Virus record (IMG/VR): IMGVR_UViG_3300001390_000008
Coordinates: 29,805 to 93,804 of that record
Strand: one strand, 5' to 3'
Origin: a virus
DNA length: 64,000 bases
Part shown: in pieces, positions 14,194-21,327 of the stretch
How the letters are laid out: the number at the start of each line of letters is the position of its first letter
How positions within the stretch are numbered: the first letter of the stretch is position 1
Translations under genes and position numbers: made by a program
The notes under the pieces: generated by a model
Seen by the model: only the letters and a program-made list of their open reading frames with translations
The model's database searches: none
What the model was told of the DNA's origin: nothing

Positions 14194-14495
14194 AATATTT
14201 TCCTAGCCCATCGAGGCAAATTTGAGTTTGTGTAATACCATAAATCGTATAGGCCGTTATGCGTTTCAATTCCAAAAACCCACCGATTATTTAATTTTTC
14301 TAAGTACAGCCGGGTATCCCTAGGCTCAACCTTACACACCTGATAAATCATGAGATAAAGTGCGGATGGCATGTAGATAGATATTTTACCTACATATTCA
14401 GTTGCATTATCTTTATACAAATACAGTTGCCTGCCTTTTTTTTCTTTGCCCTTTCCTCTAATAATTATTGGCCACTTTGGCGTATCGAAAATCAT
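14190..14495 (-). CDS. Hypothetical protein, 101 aa
   Basis: Basic, aromatic-rich (WPIIIRGKGKEKKGRQLYLY). ATG 14495 overlaps the TGA of the membrane protein upstream, so translation is probably coupled. Un-recognised. Confidence 0.55.
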   Translation of the reverse strand: MIFDTPKWPIIIRGKGKEKKGRQLYLYKDNATEYVGKISIYMPSALYLMIYQVCKVEPRDTRLYLEKLNNRWVFGIETHNGLYDLWYYTNSNLPRWARKIL

Positions 14496-14641
14496 GCAAT
14501 AAATATTACTGCGAAAGAAAACCCCACCTTAAGGATATAGTAGAGTATAGTTAACACTAATGATATAAACGGCGAGGCTATTATTACCACTGCTATAATA
14601 ACAAACACCACCGCCATGCTTTCAGATTCATCATAGTTCAT
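14492..14641 (-). CDS. Two-span membrane protein, 49 aa
   Basis: Acidic N-terminus NYDESES, then two hydrophobic spans (AVVFVIIAVVIIAS and FISLVLTILYYILKV) and a third hydrophobic tail. It overlaps both neighbours by a few bases. One of several tiny membrane proteins in this phage. Confidence 0.6.
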   Translation of the reverse strand: MNYDESESMAVVFVIIAVVIIASPFISLVLTILYYILKVGFSFAVIFIA

Positions 14642-14810
14642 CAGTGCTTGCCCCATCTTTCATTTCGTCTACAGACATCACCCAGTCCCCGCCAAAATAC
14701 TCCTGATATTCCGTAGCTAGATAGTCGGCATCTTCCTTACATGGCAGCCCCCAATCTATTACATGCACTTCATCCAGTCCAAGTTCCCTACCTATTACCC
14801 TCCAATACAT
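14631..14810 (-). CDS. Acidic hypothetical protein, 59 aa
   Basis: ATG 14810 behind AGGGG. Strongly acidic (ELGLDEVHVIDWG, EDADYLATEYQEY, SVDEMKDGASTDEL). Acidic small phage proteins often mimic DNA or bind host enzymes; this is only a possibility here. Confidence 0.6.
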   Translation of the reverse strand: MYWRVIGRELGLDEVHVIDWGLPCKEDADYLATEYQEYFGGDWVMSVDEMKDGASTDEL

Positions 14811-14837
14811 AATTTTACCCCTATTTATAAAACAGTT

Positions 14838-15440
14838 TTAATGCGGTCTACCGTCTATATCAAATTCATACTCATTATTTTCTATAGTTTCTTCTACAGA
14901 TTCGTTTGATGTGAGGTATTCATAATCGTTTTGCAGTCGTGTATAGATCCATCTCATTAATTTCCTTAGCTCTTCTGCAATACTCTTTTCAGTATCAGCA
15001 AAAGTATCGGAGTATCTAGTACACCCCAGATCAACATCAATATCTGTACAATATTCATGGTAATAGTATCCCCTGTGTTTAATGTTAGCGGTTAATCTAT
15101 AAAAATAAGGCAGCTGTACTTCCCTCAATTTTTTTGCAATCGCCTGCAATATTTCATCTTTAGGGGCATATTCTTCTATGGCCTTAACTGATCCCTTCTT
15201 ATACTGATAGCTACCCTCAAAGCAAGCACCATCCCCTTGATTCCAGAAACCAGTAAAGAGGATTTTATCTATCTCTATTCCCATCAGTGCGGCGGCTGTA
15301 GTAACGTCTTCATCTATGCCTTCGTGCCAAAGCTCATACCCTGTATTGATGTCTCGTAAATTATCTAATACAGTGGCCTTTACTTCGCCGGGCAATTCAG
15401 CATATTTATATAAATTAGTATGTGTTGTTTGTACTCTCAT
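14838..15440 (-). CDS. Conserved phage protein with GFWNQGDGACFEG motif, 200 aa
   Basis: The segment FTGFWNQGDGACFEGSY and the later YYYHEYCTDIDVD are hallmarks of a phage protein family I have seen annotated only as hypothetical or antitoxin-like. Residues before the motif are helical, with an acidic C-terminus. GAGG lies upstream of ATG 15440. No catalytic assignment is possible. Confidence 0.65.
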   Translation of the reverse strand: MRVQTTHTNLYKYAELPGEVKATVLDNLRDINTGYELWHEGIDEDVTTAAALMGIEIDKILFTGFWNQGDGACFEGSYQYKKGSVKAIEEYAPKDEILQAIAKKLREVQLPYFYRLTANIKHRGYYYHEYCTDIDVDLGCTRYSDTFADTEKSIAEELRKLMRWIYTRLQNDYEYLTSNESVEETIENNEYEFDIDGRPH

Positions 15441-15453
15441 TTTGACATTTCCT

Positions 15454-15615
15454 CTATCTTGCTGCTGACTTTACTACTATGGGTTCACGGCTACTCTCTA
15501 TTGTATCCGCATAATACCGGGCCTGTTCATAGGTGTGGAAAGTGCGGCCAACTATGCGCATCTTCCCGCCTTCGCTAAAATAAATAACATAATAACTATG
15601 AGGAAGTTTAGCCAT
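15454..15615 (-). CDS. Hypothetical protein, 53 aa
   Basis: ATG 15615 behind GAGGG. Beta-beta-alpha pattern: HSYYVIYFSEGGKMRIVGRT, then TYEQARYYADTIES. It resembles small sporulation-like or FtsK-like folds in pattern only. Not recognised. Confidence 0.6.
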   Translation of the reverse strand: MAKLPHSYYVIYFSEGGKMRIVGRTFHTYEQARYYADTIESSREPIVVKSAAR

Positions 15616-15618
15616 AAT

Positions 15619-15813
15619 CTACCCTCTTTCAGTCGCTTTTTCCCAAATAGTATTCAATATATCGCTTTGCTTCCTAGACAAACCGATACTTTTAAATAAT
15701 TGATCATTAATTGAGTCTATAAAATTAGTCTCCCAATCAGATAACCTTGATTCCCTAGCCTCACAATCTTCTACCATTTGTTGCCATTCTTCTTGGTCTT
15801 TAAAATTAGGCAT
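15619..15813 (-). CDS. Hypothetical protein, 64 aa
   Basis: Helical, acidic start (NFKDQEEWQQMVEDCEAR). It overlaps the paralogue gene upstream by eight bases. Unrecognised. Confidence 0.5.
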   Translation of the reverse strand: MPNFKDQEEWQQMVEDCEARESRLSDWETNFIDSINDQLFKSIGLSRKQSDILNTIWEKATERG

Positions 15814-16042
15814 TAGTTTCTTCCGCGCTTACTATAAAACTACGATGGATAATAATTTCATCCCCCGGCCTTTTTGTAATATACCCACATAATGTTTTTG
15901 TCTTACCTTTTATAATTACACAGTAAACCGCCTCATCTTTCTGCGATTTTACCTCTACCGTGAAAGTGCCTTTACGTGAGTGTGTTATTAAATACCTTTT
16001 ACCATTTTCTAACTGTATATCTGATTTGTTGCTTTTATTCAT
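15806..16042 (-). CDS. Hypothetical protein, 78 aa, paralogue of 4696-4905
   Basis: Carries QLENGKRYLITHSRKGTF, matching the gene at 4696, and the same GDEIII...SAEE ending. The 11 extra N-terminal residues are NKSNKSD-like. A small beta-barrel fold is inferred; role unknown. Confidence 0.65.
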   Translation of the reverse strand: MNKSNKSDIQLENGKRYLITHSRKGTFTVEVKSQKDEAVYCVIIKGKTKTLCGYITKRPGDEIIIHRSFIVSAEETNA

Positions 16043-16290
16043 TCACCCTTCCCCCACCCATCAGATATATCGATCTCAGTAACCTCAACCCCTAAAAGAC
16101 TAGCCCAATCGTCTGCGGTACGTTTAGGACACCTATATATCTCATTCGTATAATCTAGCCATTTTGTTTCCCCATTACAGCCTATTATCTTAGCCTGATA
16201 ACTTATTTTAGGGGCAGTTCCGTGCCTTGGTATTCTAGAGTCTGGCCTGTACTTAACCAACACTACTTTTAATTTATTACTCGTTGTCAT
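16039..16290 (-). CDS. Hypothetical protein, 83 aa
   Basis: ATG 16290 behind GAGG is chosen over a TTG two codons upstream. Beta-rich with a VVLVKYRPDSRIPRHG start. Overlaps neighbours. Unrecognised. Confidence 0.55.
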   Translation of the reverse strand: MTTSNKLKVVLVKYRPDSRIPRHGTAPKISYQAKIIGCNGETKWLDYTNEIYRCPKRTADDWASLLGVEVTEIDISDGWGKGE

Positions 16291-16444
16291 AATCAACCTC
16301 TAATGATTCATAAGGGTATCTATTATCGTCTATCCCACAATTGGGGCAAAATCCAACCTCGTCATGTTTCCCCTTAGACGCCCATTCATGCCCACATTCC
16401 GGGCATCTATAGTGATTAGCATACATAAAGTAAGGCTTAGGCAT
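16277..16444 (-). CDS. Zinc-ribbon protein, 55 aa
   Basis: Two classic knuckles, YRCPECGHEW and GFCPNCGID, form one zinc ribbon. The start at 16444 overlaps the stop of the upstream gene. Small phage zinc ribbons often bind nucleic acid or host RNA polymerase, but nothing here shows which. Confidence 0.7.
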   Translation of the reverse strand: MPKPYFMYANHYRCPECGHEWASKGKHDEVGFCPNCGIDDNRYPYESLEVDYDNE

Positions 16445-16661
16445 TATCATCTAACTCCCTTAGTACCATGTCTGCGTAAAGGTCTGTATCATCTACTGAT
16501 ACCGCCCAGCCACTTAACAAATTAAGCCCAAAGTACCTATGTATACGATAACTGTCTTCCTCTTCGTGCTTTAATACTACACGAACACAACTCTCTGTAG
16601 TTATCTTACATATTACTGTAAGCCCCTCCTCCCATTCTTTCCTAAGTTCTTCTAGTGTCAT
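16437..16661 (-). CDS. Hypothetical protein, 74 aa
   Basis: Acidic (TLEELRKEWEEGLTVICK). Overlaps both neighbours. Unrecognised. Confidence 0.5.
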   Translation of the reverse strand: MTLEELRKEWEEGLTVICKITTESCVRVVLKHEEEDSYRIHRYFGLNLLSGWAVSVDDTDLYADMVLRELDDNA

Positions 16662-16878
16662 TTATCCACACCTCTTTATTAATTATGAAATACGCCCCTT
16701 CTAACCACAAAGCTACTTCAAAGAGGTTATCAAAATAAATTATAGGCTGGTGCTTGTCGCGTATTACAAAATTATCATTTACTACAGATCGACTAACTAC
16801 CTCTACCTCCAAATTTAAAGCCTCCGCTAACTGCTCAATTCGTATCCATGTCTTTACTGTTTTTGCTGCACACGCCAT
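16642..16878 (-). CDS. Hypothetical protein, possible DNA-binding, 78 aa
   Basis: The segment WIRIEQLAEALNLEVEVVSR reads like a helix-turn-helix, but the rest (NKEVWINDTRRT) gives no family. First gene after the promoter at 16911-16940. Weakly proposed regulator. Confidence 0.5.
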   Translation of the reverse strand: MACAAKTVKTWIRIEQLAEALNLEVEVVSRSVVNDNFVIRDKHQPIIYFDNLFEVALWLEGAYFIINKEVWINDTRRT

Positions 16879-16910
16879 TTATCTACTCTCTTTTATTAAC
16901 TGTTATGTAT

Positions 16911-16940
16911 ATTATATTGTAATTAATTTCAATTTACCAA
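16911..16940 (-). promoter_or_regulatory. Promoter with operator in the spacer
   Basis: TTGGTA (16935-16940), 18-bp spacer and TATAAT (16911-16916) on the minus strand; the spacer is almost filled by the palindrome TTGTAATTAATTTCAA (16917-16932). Confidence 0.7.
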
Positions 16941-16963
16941 TAGAAACTTTTTATGGGGCCATT

Positions 16964-17197
16964 TTATTTTCCTTTTAATAGCGCATTTAACTTAACTACA
17001 CAAGCGGGTATATTACAACGAAAAACATAGTCATACGAATAGCGCCCTATGGGCGGCTGTAGCTTCAAACTGTCCCCGGTTCTTGACCGTATTTTACACC
17101 AGTAGTCAAAATCCCCATCTGATGATAAATAATATTTTTCATCAGATGTCATTATGTGTCCTTTTTTAGAAATAATGTCCTTTGTTGTATATTCCAT
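16964..17197 (-). CDS. Hypothetical protein, 77 aa
   Basis: ATG 17197 behind GGGGG is used instead of an upstream TTG. Beta-rich; contains YWCKIRSRTGDSLKLQ. Unrecognised. Confidence 0.55.
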   Translation of the reverse strand: MEYTTKDIISKKGHIMTSDEKYYLSSDGDFDYWCKIRSRTGDSLKLQPPIGRYSYDYVFRCNIPACVVKLNALLKGK

Positions 17198-17199
17198 TT

Positions 17200-17598
17200 T
17201 TACCCCCAATTTGCGGCTTTGTACCCTGGAGCTTCATCTAACAAATCTTCCATGATGGTTACCAGGATCTTATAAGCGTCGGTTTGGTAGTAGTCGTCAG
17301 TTTCGCAAGACTGATACTCTAAACAGCTAAGGTGCTTAGCTATCTGCCCCGTAGACACCGAGACACTACGCTTTACAAGTTCCTTGCACTGGTTAATATA
17401 CATAAAATCCGCTTCGTCGGGCTCCCTCTCGTAACGTGCGCTAACTGACCTAATGTTTTCCTCGGCTAAAATTTCAGCTATTTTTTCAGGCTCAAATATG
17501 CCCCGCCCCGCTAAAATTCCATAGTTACAGCATTTGTGGGCCGCTGCATAACTTGCCAGTGCTGCGATAGTTTCGGCTTGTACTAAAAATGCACTCAT
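17200..17598 (-). CDS. Hypothetical protein, 132 aa
   Basis: Helical protein with LASYAAAHKCCNYGILAG and a long acidic middle. The RBS is AGGTGAGG. First gene after the promoter in the dispersed control repeat. Unrecognised. Confidence 0.6.
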   Translation of the reverse strand: MSAFLVQAETIAALASYAAAHKCCNYGILAGRGIFEPEKIAEILAEENIRSVSARYEREPDEADFMYINQCKELVKRSVSVSTGQIAKHLSCLEYQSCETDDYYQTDAYKILVTIMEDLLDEAPGYKAANWG

Positions 17599-17692
17599 AA
17601 TTTTTACCTCACCTTAATAGTATTAATCTTTATACCAATAGCCATAAATACAACGCCAGGTTTAGATGTAAATCCGTCATTATATGCTTATT

Positions 17693-17721
17693 ATTAAACC
17701 ATAATTTGTAATTAATTACAA
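17693..17721 (-). promoter_or_regulatory. Promoter overlapping perfect palindrome
   Basis: TTGTAA (17716-17721), 17-bp spacer, TTTAAT (17693-17698). The perfect palindrome (17706-17721) overlaps the -35, as at 10631-10659. A 94-base leader follows with no gene except a 16-codon frame lacking a ribosome site. Confidence 0.6.
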
Positions 17722-17870
17722 GAAAACATTTTTATACGAACATAAATTTAATTTATATTAGAATTTAATTACATTAGAATATTAGAATTTAATTATATTA
17801 TTATATTTTGCAAGCGATTTCAAAATATTATTGTATTAGAATATTATGATATTAGAATACTCTAATATTA
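17702..17870. repeat. Dispersed control-region repeat, copy 3
   Basis: Matches 10640-10770: palindrome, TTTTTATACGAACATAA, TTAGAATTTAATTACATT units, TTGCAAGCGATTTCAA (17808-17823), then more ATTAGAATA units to 17870. Confidence 0.75.
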
Positions 17871-18027
17871 CTAGTGATACGAAATCTCTGCGATGGCAAG
17901 TGGGTGTCGTAAATATGACTAGTGGTGAGAAATCTCTGCGACCAGAGATGGGTGTGAGGTACAGCTCTGCGACCAGAATCGGGTGTCGTACTAGTGGTGG
18001 AAAATCTCTGCGGTGGTGAATGGGTGT
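17871..18027. repeat. Four imperfect tandem units, about 40 bp each
   Basis: Units begin CTAGTGRTNNGAAAATCTCTGCG and end GGGTGTCGTA or similar; starts at 17871, 17919, about 17961 (shortened) and 17991. Each has the core TCTGCG, then 8-11 bases, then GGGTGT. Non-coding, immediately after the stop of the gene at 18028. Confidence 0.7.
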
Positions 18028-18195
18028 TTATTTTACTAACCTAATAGCAGATCTTAATATTATATTCTCTTTTTGTATTCTTTCAATATCTACTTCCATC
18101 CCAGCAGCCCACGACATTAAAAGATTAAAAGAATCTTCTACATCGGTGCCTTTTACTGCTTCCTGTACATCAAAAATATGGTCTTGTATACTCAT
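18028..18195 (-). CDS. Hypothetical helical protein, 55 aa
   Basis: ATG 18195 behind AAGGAG. SIQDHIFDVQEAVKGTDVED, then a coiled-coil-like tail (VDIERIQKENIILRSAIR). Unrecognised. Confidence 0.65.
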   Translation of the reverse strand: MSIQDHIFDVQEAVKGTDVEDSFNLLMSWAAGMEVDIERIQKENIILRSAIRLVK

Positions 18196-18218
18196 GTTTG
18201 CCACTCCTTGCTAATGTA

Positions 18219-18290
18219 TTAAAAACTGTGTGTGCAGTAATCGGTATCCCAATATACGGAGGCCCACGTATTTATGTCTAAATGCCCCAT
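18219..18290 (-). CDS. Possible peptide gene, 23 aa
   Basis: ATG 18290 behind AGGTGAGG: GHLDINTWASVYWDTDYC and a short tail. Good ribosome site but very short. Confidence 0.35.
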   Translation of the reverse strand: MGHLDINTWASVYWDTDYCTHSF

Positions 18291-18308
18291 ATAATTACCT
18301 CACCTTTG

Positions 18309-18506
18309 CTAGCCATATTCAGATATTATTTCTATTGCCCTTTTTCTTAGTAGCTTAAGACTGCTACAGATTATTTCCTCCTCAATATTTCCATTAGCCT
18401 CATACTGCAATTTGTATAGATTTACATCTATTTTAGAAATATCCACTGAATAATAAGAGAAGCCCTCTATATCTAATGTAGCTTTAAATATCGTTATTAA
18501 TGCCAT
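18309..18506 (-). CDS. Hypothetical protein, 65 aa
   Basis: The initiation region (GCGGGGCAGTAAAACAAATG) is nearly identical to that of the methyltransferase at 19426. Beta-alpha sequence, unrecognised. Confidence 0.6.
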   Translation of the reverse strand: MALITIFKATLDIEGFSYYSVDISKIDVNLYKLQYEANGNIEEEIICSSLKLLRKRAIEIISEYG

Positions 18507-18544
18507 TTGTTTTACTGCCCCGCCTTCTGCATATCTAGATATAT

Positions 18545-18640
18545 TTAGTCAATGTGGTGGATTACTTTATCTGCTATCTCACTGGCAATTTCAGATATAT
18601 ATTCTTTTTCTTCACAGTCGCTTCTCTCAATTGCCTTCAT
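18545..18640 (-). CDS. Small acidic protein, 31 aa
   Basis: ATG 18640 behind GAGGA. KAIERSDCEEKEYISEIASE, helical. The same frame is open upstream all the way to the stop codon of the methyltransferase gene (18710), so it may be the tail of a once longer reading frame. Confidence 0.5.
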   Translation of the reverse strand: MKAIERSDCEEKEYISEIASEIADKVIHHID

Positions 18641-18709
18641 CTTCACTTCCTCGTGTAGTTTTAGCGAACATGTTGCATTACAGTAATGCTCGGTATGTAT
18701 GCGTGGCTG

Positions 18710-19426
18710 TTAGGCATCAGAAATTCTGTCCTTTGCCGTATTAAAATAATCATCATCCAATTCAATACCAATAAAATCTCTACCTGTTTTTTTGCAGGCC
18801 GCGCCAGTTGTCCCAGTCCCCATAAATGGGTCTAAAACAACTGAATCAACTTTGCTAAATAATCTAATTACTTTTTCTGCTAATTCCTGCGGAAATACCG
18901 CGCCATGGTCTTTGCTTACTTTCTTTCCGCGCTTTATACTCCAAACATTTGAAAGCACCCCTCTATCAAACTGTGCAGTTTTAAATGACCTGCTTTCAGG
19001 CGCACTGTTTTGAAGCACAATCAAAACCTCAAATTGGCTATTCATTACGCCTTTCCCTATTGCAGGCTGCGCGTTTAACTTATCCCATATAATAAATTCT
19101 TTTACTTTGCCGCTAAATTCACCAAGCAGTTTAAAAAGAGCAGGTTTGTTACCTGTGAGGAATTGCACATTGTAAAAAACCAAATCAGAAACCCTTAAAC
19201 ACTCATTTAAAACTTTCTTGTTAAACTCAAAATAATCGTCAATAGGCAAATTATCGTCAAAGCTTTTATATTTTGTACTTATCTCTTTAACTATCTGCCT
19301 AGAGCAATATTTACCATTTCTAATCCTGAGATTCATATTGTACGGCGGGCTGGTTAATACAATATCAACACTTCCGCTTGGTATTTCTTTCATTTTTTCT
19401 AAACAATTACCTCTTAATAATTTCAT
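18710..19426 (-). CDS. DNA methyltransferase (N6-adenine/N4-cytosine, beta class)
   Basis: The 238-aa protein carries the catalytic TSPPYN (residues 25-30, motif IV) and, near the C-terminus, the SAM-binding DPFMGTGTTG (about 197-206, motif I). Order IV then I marks the beta group. No endonuclease partner is nearby, so it probably modifies phage DNA for protection or timing rather than acting in a restriction system. The start follows a GAGGCAGTAAAACAA cassette. Target sequence cannot be read from the protein. Confidence 0.9.
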   Translation of the reverse strand: MKLLRGNCLEKMKEIPSGSVDIVLTSPPYNMNLRIRNGKYCSRQIVKEISTKYKSFDDNLPIDDYFEFNKKVLNECLRVSDLVFYNVQFLTGNKPALFKLLGEFSGKVKEFIIWDKLNAQPAIGKGVMNSQFEVLIVLQNSAPESRSFKTAQFDRGVLSNVWSIKRGKKVSKDHGAVFPQELAEKVIRLFSKVDSVVLDPFMGTGTTGAACKKTGRDFIGIELDDDYFNTAKDRISDA

Positions 19427-19431
19427 TTGTT

Positions 19432-19782
19432 TTACTGCCTCGCCTTTTTTGCTATTTCTACTAGCTCATTCCAGTCACGATGGCCTGTGTTACAATGCTT
19501 TATAGCTAAAACTAATAGTCTACCCCGCTCAGGTTCAAGAGAGAATATGTAATTTCTAAGCCCCTGCATTTCTGCGGTCTGTGTTCCGGCCCCGCCGCAG
19601 ATACACTTCTTTCCGCTTACTGGCTTTCCCTGCCCGGCACAAACACTACACATAGCCGACTCTTTAGTACACTCTATGTGTCTCAATGTAAATTCAACCA
19701 TTTCATCCGCACCTAGATTATCCCATCTATTTAACTCATCTGCCTGCTTATTCCAGGCTTCTATAATATCGTTAATTTGCAT
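19432..19782 (-). CDS. DnaJ-like zinc-finger protein, 116 aa
   Basis: CSVCAGQG (45-52) and CICGGAG (60-66) resemble the CxxCxGxG repeats of DnaJ zinc fingers, with helical flanks. Too short to be a DnaJ. It lies between two methyltransferase genes. Possibly a peptide or nucleic-acid binder; role unknown. Confidence 0.6.
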   Translation of the reverse strand: MQINDIIEAWNKQADELNRWDNLGADEMVEFTLRHIECTKESAMCSVCAGQGKPVSGKKCICGGAGTQTAEMQGLRNYIFSLEPERGRLLVLAIKHCNTGHRDWNELVEIAKKARQ

Positions 19783-19787
19783 AGTAA

Positions 19788-19868
19788 TTAGCTCCAGCCG
19801 ACGTAGTGTGCGTCAGTATTTTCGTTAAATTTAAGCTCATGTGCCCCGCCCATTACGCGGCTGAGCAT
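19788..19868 (-). CDS. Possible short gene or remnant
   Basis: A 26-codon frame from ATG 19868, without a good ribosome site. The same phase is open upstream for about 20 more codons (TTELTGGEAVQAGNEQYNA) to near the end of the methyltransferase at 19925, in a different phase. Could be a remnant. Confidence 0.25.
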   Translation of the reverse strand: MLSRVMGGAHELKFNENTDAHYVGWS

Positions 19869-19924
19869 GGCGTTATATTGCTCGTTCCCCGCTTGGACTG
19901 CTTCGCCGCCAGTTAATTCAGTCG

Positions 19925-20467
19925 TTATAAACCTTTCTGCTCAACAGTAACAATAGTATCGTTATGCCATCCGCCATGCGGTACTAGCAGTATTTCAAGT
20001 TGCTTAAAACCCGCTGTTTTTCCTATCCCACCGCTATTCCATCCGCATGTAATCGCCTTCCCTTTTGGCCTTACAATTCTGCTGATTTCTTTTTTCATAC
20101 TGCCCCAAAAGCTTGCTTGTGTTGTTTGCATATTCACACTCATATTAAGCGACTTATAACATTCACTTACTTGTCTTGGCGAATATGGCGGGTCAAAAAG
20201 AACAGTATCAATACTTTCATCTTCAAACATTTTTAAAAAATCAAGCGCATCTAAATGGTGACATGTATCAAATTCAGTATTCAGGTCATTAGTCACGGTT
20301 GCTAGTTTATTACTATTTGCAAACGGATCAATGCTCTTGCCTGATAAATGCCTTTCTATTAACTCTCCTATAGGTTTTATACTAAATGTGTTTTTATTAG
20401 GCATAGCCCAAACACGGCTTATAACAAGTCGCTCAACCGGACTCGTCTCTTCATTCGCTTCACTCAT
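19925..20467 (-). CDS. DNA adenine methyltransferase-like protein
   Basis: 180 aa with FDPPYSPRQV (91-100), the DPPY catalytic motif, preceded by KSIDPFANSN (44-53), which fills the SAM-binding position; an early AMPNKNTFSIKPI stretch is typical of this phage family. Compact single-domain enzyme, likely N6-adenine specific. ATG 20467 overlaps the upstream gene by four bases. Confidence 0.8.
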   Translation of the reverse strand: MSEANEETSPVERLVISRVWAMPNKNTFSIKPIGELIERHLSGKSIDPFANSNKLATVTNDLNTEFDTCHHLDALDFLKMFEDESIDTVLFDPPYSPRQVSECYKSLNMSVNMQTTQASFWGSMKKEISRIVRPKGKAITCGWNSGGIGKTAGFKQLEILLVPHGGWHNDTIVTVEQKGL

Positions 20468-20889
20468 TTCACCATGCTCCTTGCTCTCCTGAGTAGTTTA
20501 TCTACGCCCCCAAAAGAAGTGGGGTGCACGAATCTTGGGTTTTCTATTACGGCAATCATCTCACCTATCAGCTTGCCTCGGGCGGCTATTTCTTCCTCGT
20601 GCTCTGCCCTTGCCTCCTCAAACAGTCGATTACCATCAAAGGTTGCCGCTTTGTAGCCTTTTGACCAATCCTCTTCAATCTGCTTCATGTGTTCTTGCAA
20701 CCTTGTAGCTGACTCTTCTGGTTTGTTCAGAGTCTCTACCCCTTTTTGCAGGGCCATATACAAAAAACTATTTATAGACATGTTCCTATGCTCTGCCTCC
20801 CTTTTTATCTCACCATATTCTACTCTGGGCATCCTGATGGCCGCTGTAGAGAGTGCCCGTTTACTTGTTAGAGGTGCTTGTTTAGTCAT
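20464..20889 (-). CDS. Ribbon-helix-helix-like protein, 141 aa
   Basis: Residues 17-52 (IRMPRVEYGEIKREAEHRN, then MSINSFLYMALQKGVE) have the strand-helix-helix layout of Arc/MetJ DNA-binding proteins. The C-terminal half includes HEEEIAARGKLIGEMIAV, related to the block in 702-1214 and 6609-6869. Candidate regulator. Confidence 0.6.
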   Translation of the reverse strand: MTKQAPLTSKRALSTAAIRMPRVEYGEIKREAEHRNMSINSFLYMALQKGVETLNKPEESATRLQEHMKQIEEDWSKGYKAATFDGNRLFEEARAEHEEEIAARGKLIGEMIAVIENPRFVHPTSFGGVDKLLRRARSMVK

Positions 20890-20908
20890 ATCAATTTCCA
20901 GTGTTGTG

Positions 20909-21121
20909 TTAACCAGAATCGCTCAGGTACATGATAACCCTATTATGGTTAAGTCCGAATTTATCAACTATAGCGAAAAAAGCCTCGTCGTTATAAGCTA
21001 TAGATTCACCTCGATGCAATCTTCCCTGGTTTTCTGCTTTCATCCCCTCAATCTCTGCCAGAGCACAAACTGCCTGAGAATTAATAAATGCTATCAGCTG
21101 CTCTTTGTCCATATCAATCAC
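20909..21121 (-). CDS. Hypothetical protein, 70 aa
   Basis: Start behind AGGTGATTGATATG, part of the repeated initiation cassettes in 20.9-23 kb. Helical; contains LIAFINSQAVCALAEIEGM. Unrecognised. Confidence 0.55.
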   Translation of the reverse strand: MIDMDKEQLIAFINSQAVCALAEIEGMKAENQGRLHRGESIAYNDEAFFAIVDKFGLNHNRVIMYLSDSG

Positions 21122-21326
21122 CTGCTACCTGTTCGTAATCTTTACATTTCTTCGCGGCAATAATATGCTCCCTATATTCCTCTAGTGACCCATAATTATC
21201 CATTTCCCAATAATTTTTATTGCATGATATTGTCGCACCATACCCAGGGGTAGCTTCAGAATACCCTGGGCAACCCATGTCAAAATAGAAATGTTTGCAA
21301 AACACACATAAAACATCTTCACTCAT
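21114..21326 (-). CDS. Cysteine-rich protein, 70 aa
   Basis: Cysteines at VLCVFCKHF, MGCPGYSEATPG, ISCNKN and KKCKDY form a spaced set of five, typical of a small metal- or iron-sulfur-binding protein. Start at a GGAGATTGATATG cassette. Confidence 0.65.
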   Translation of the reverse strand: MSEDVLCVFCKHFYFDMGCPGYSEATPGYGATISCNKNYWEMDNYGSLEEYREHIIAAKKCKDYEQVAGD

Positions 21327-21327
21327 A

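Noticed and set aside
17871-18027. CRISPR array
   Set aside because: Units vary throughout, have no unique equal-length spacers and there are no cas genes.
18710-20467. Restriction-modification system
   Set aside because: No endonuclease candidate adjoins either methyltransferase.
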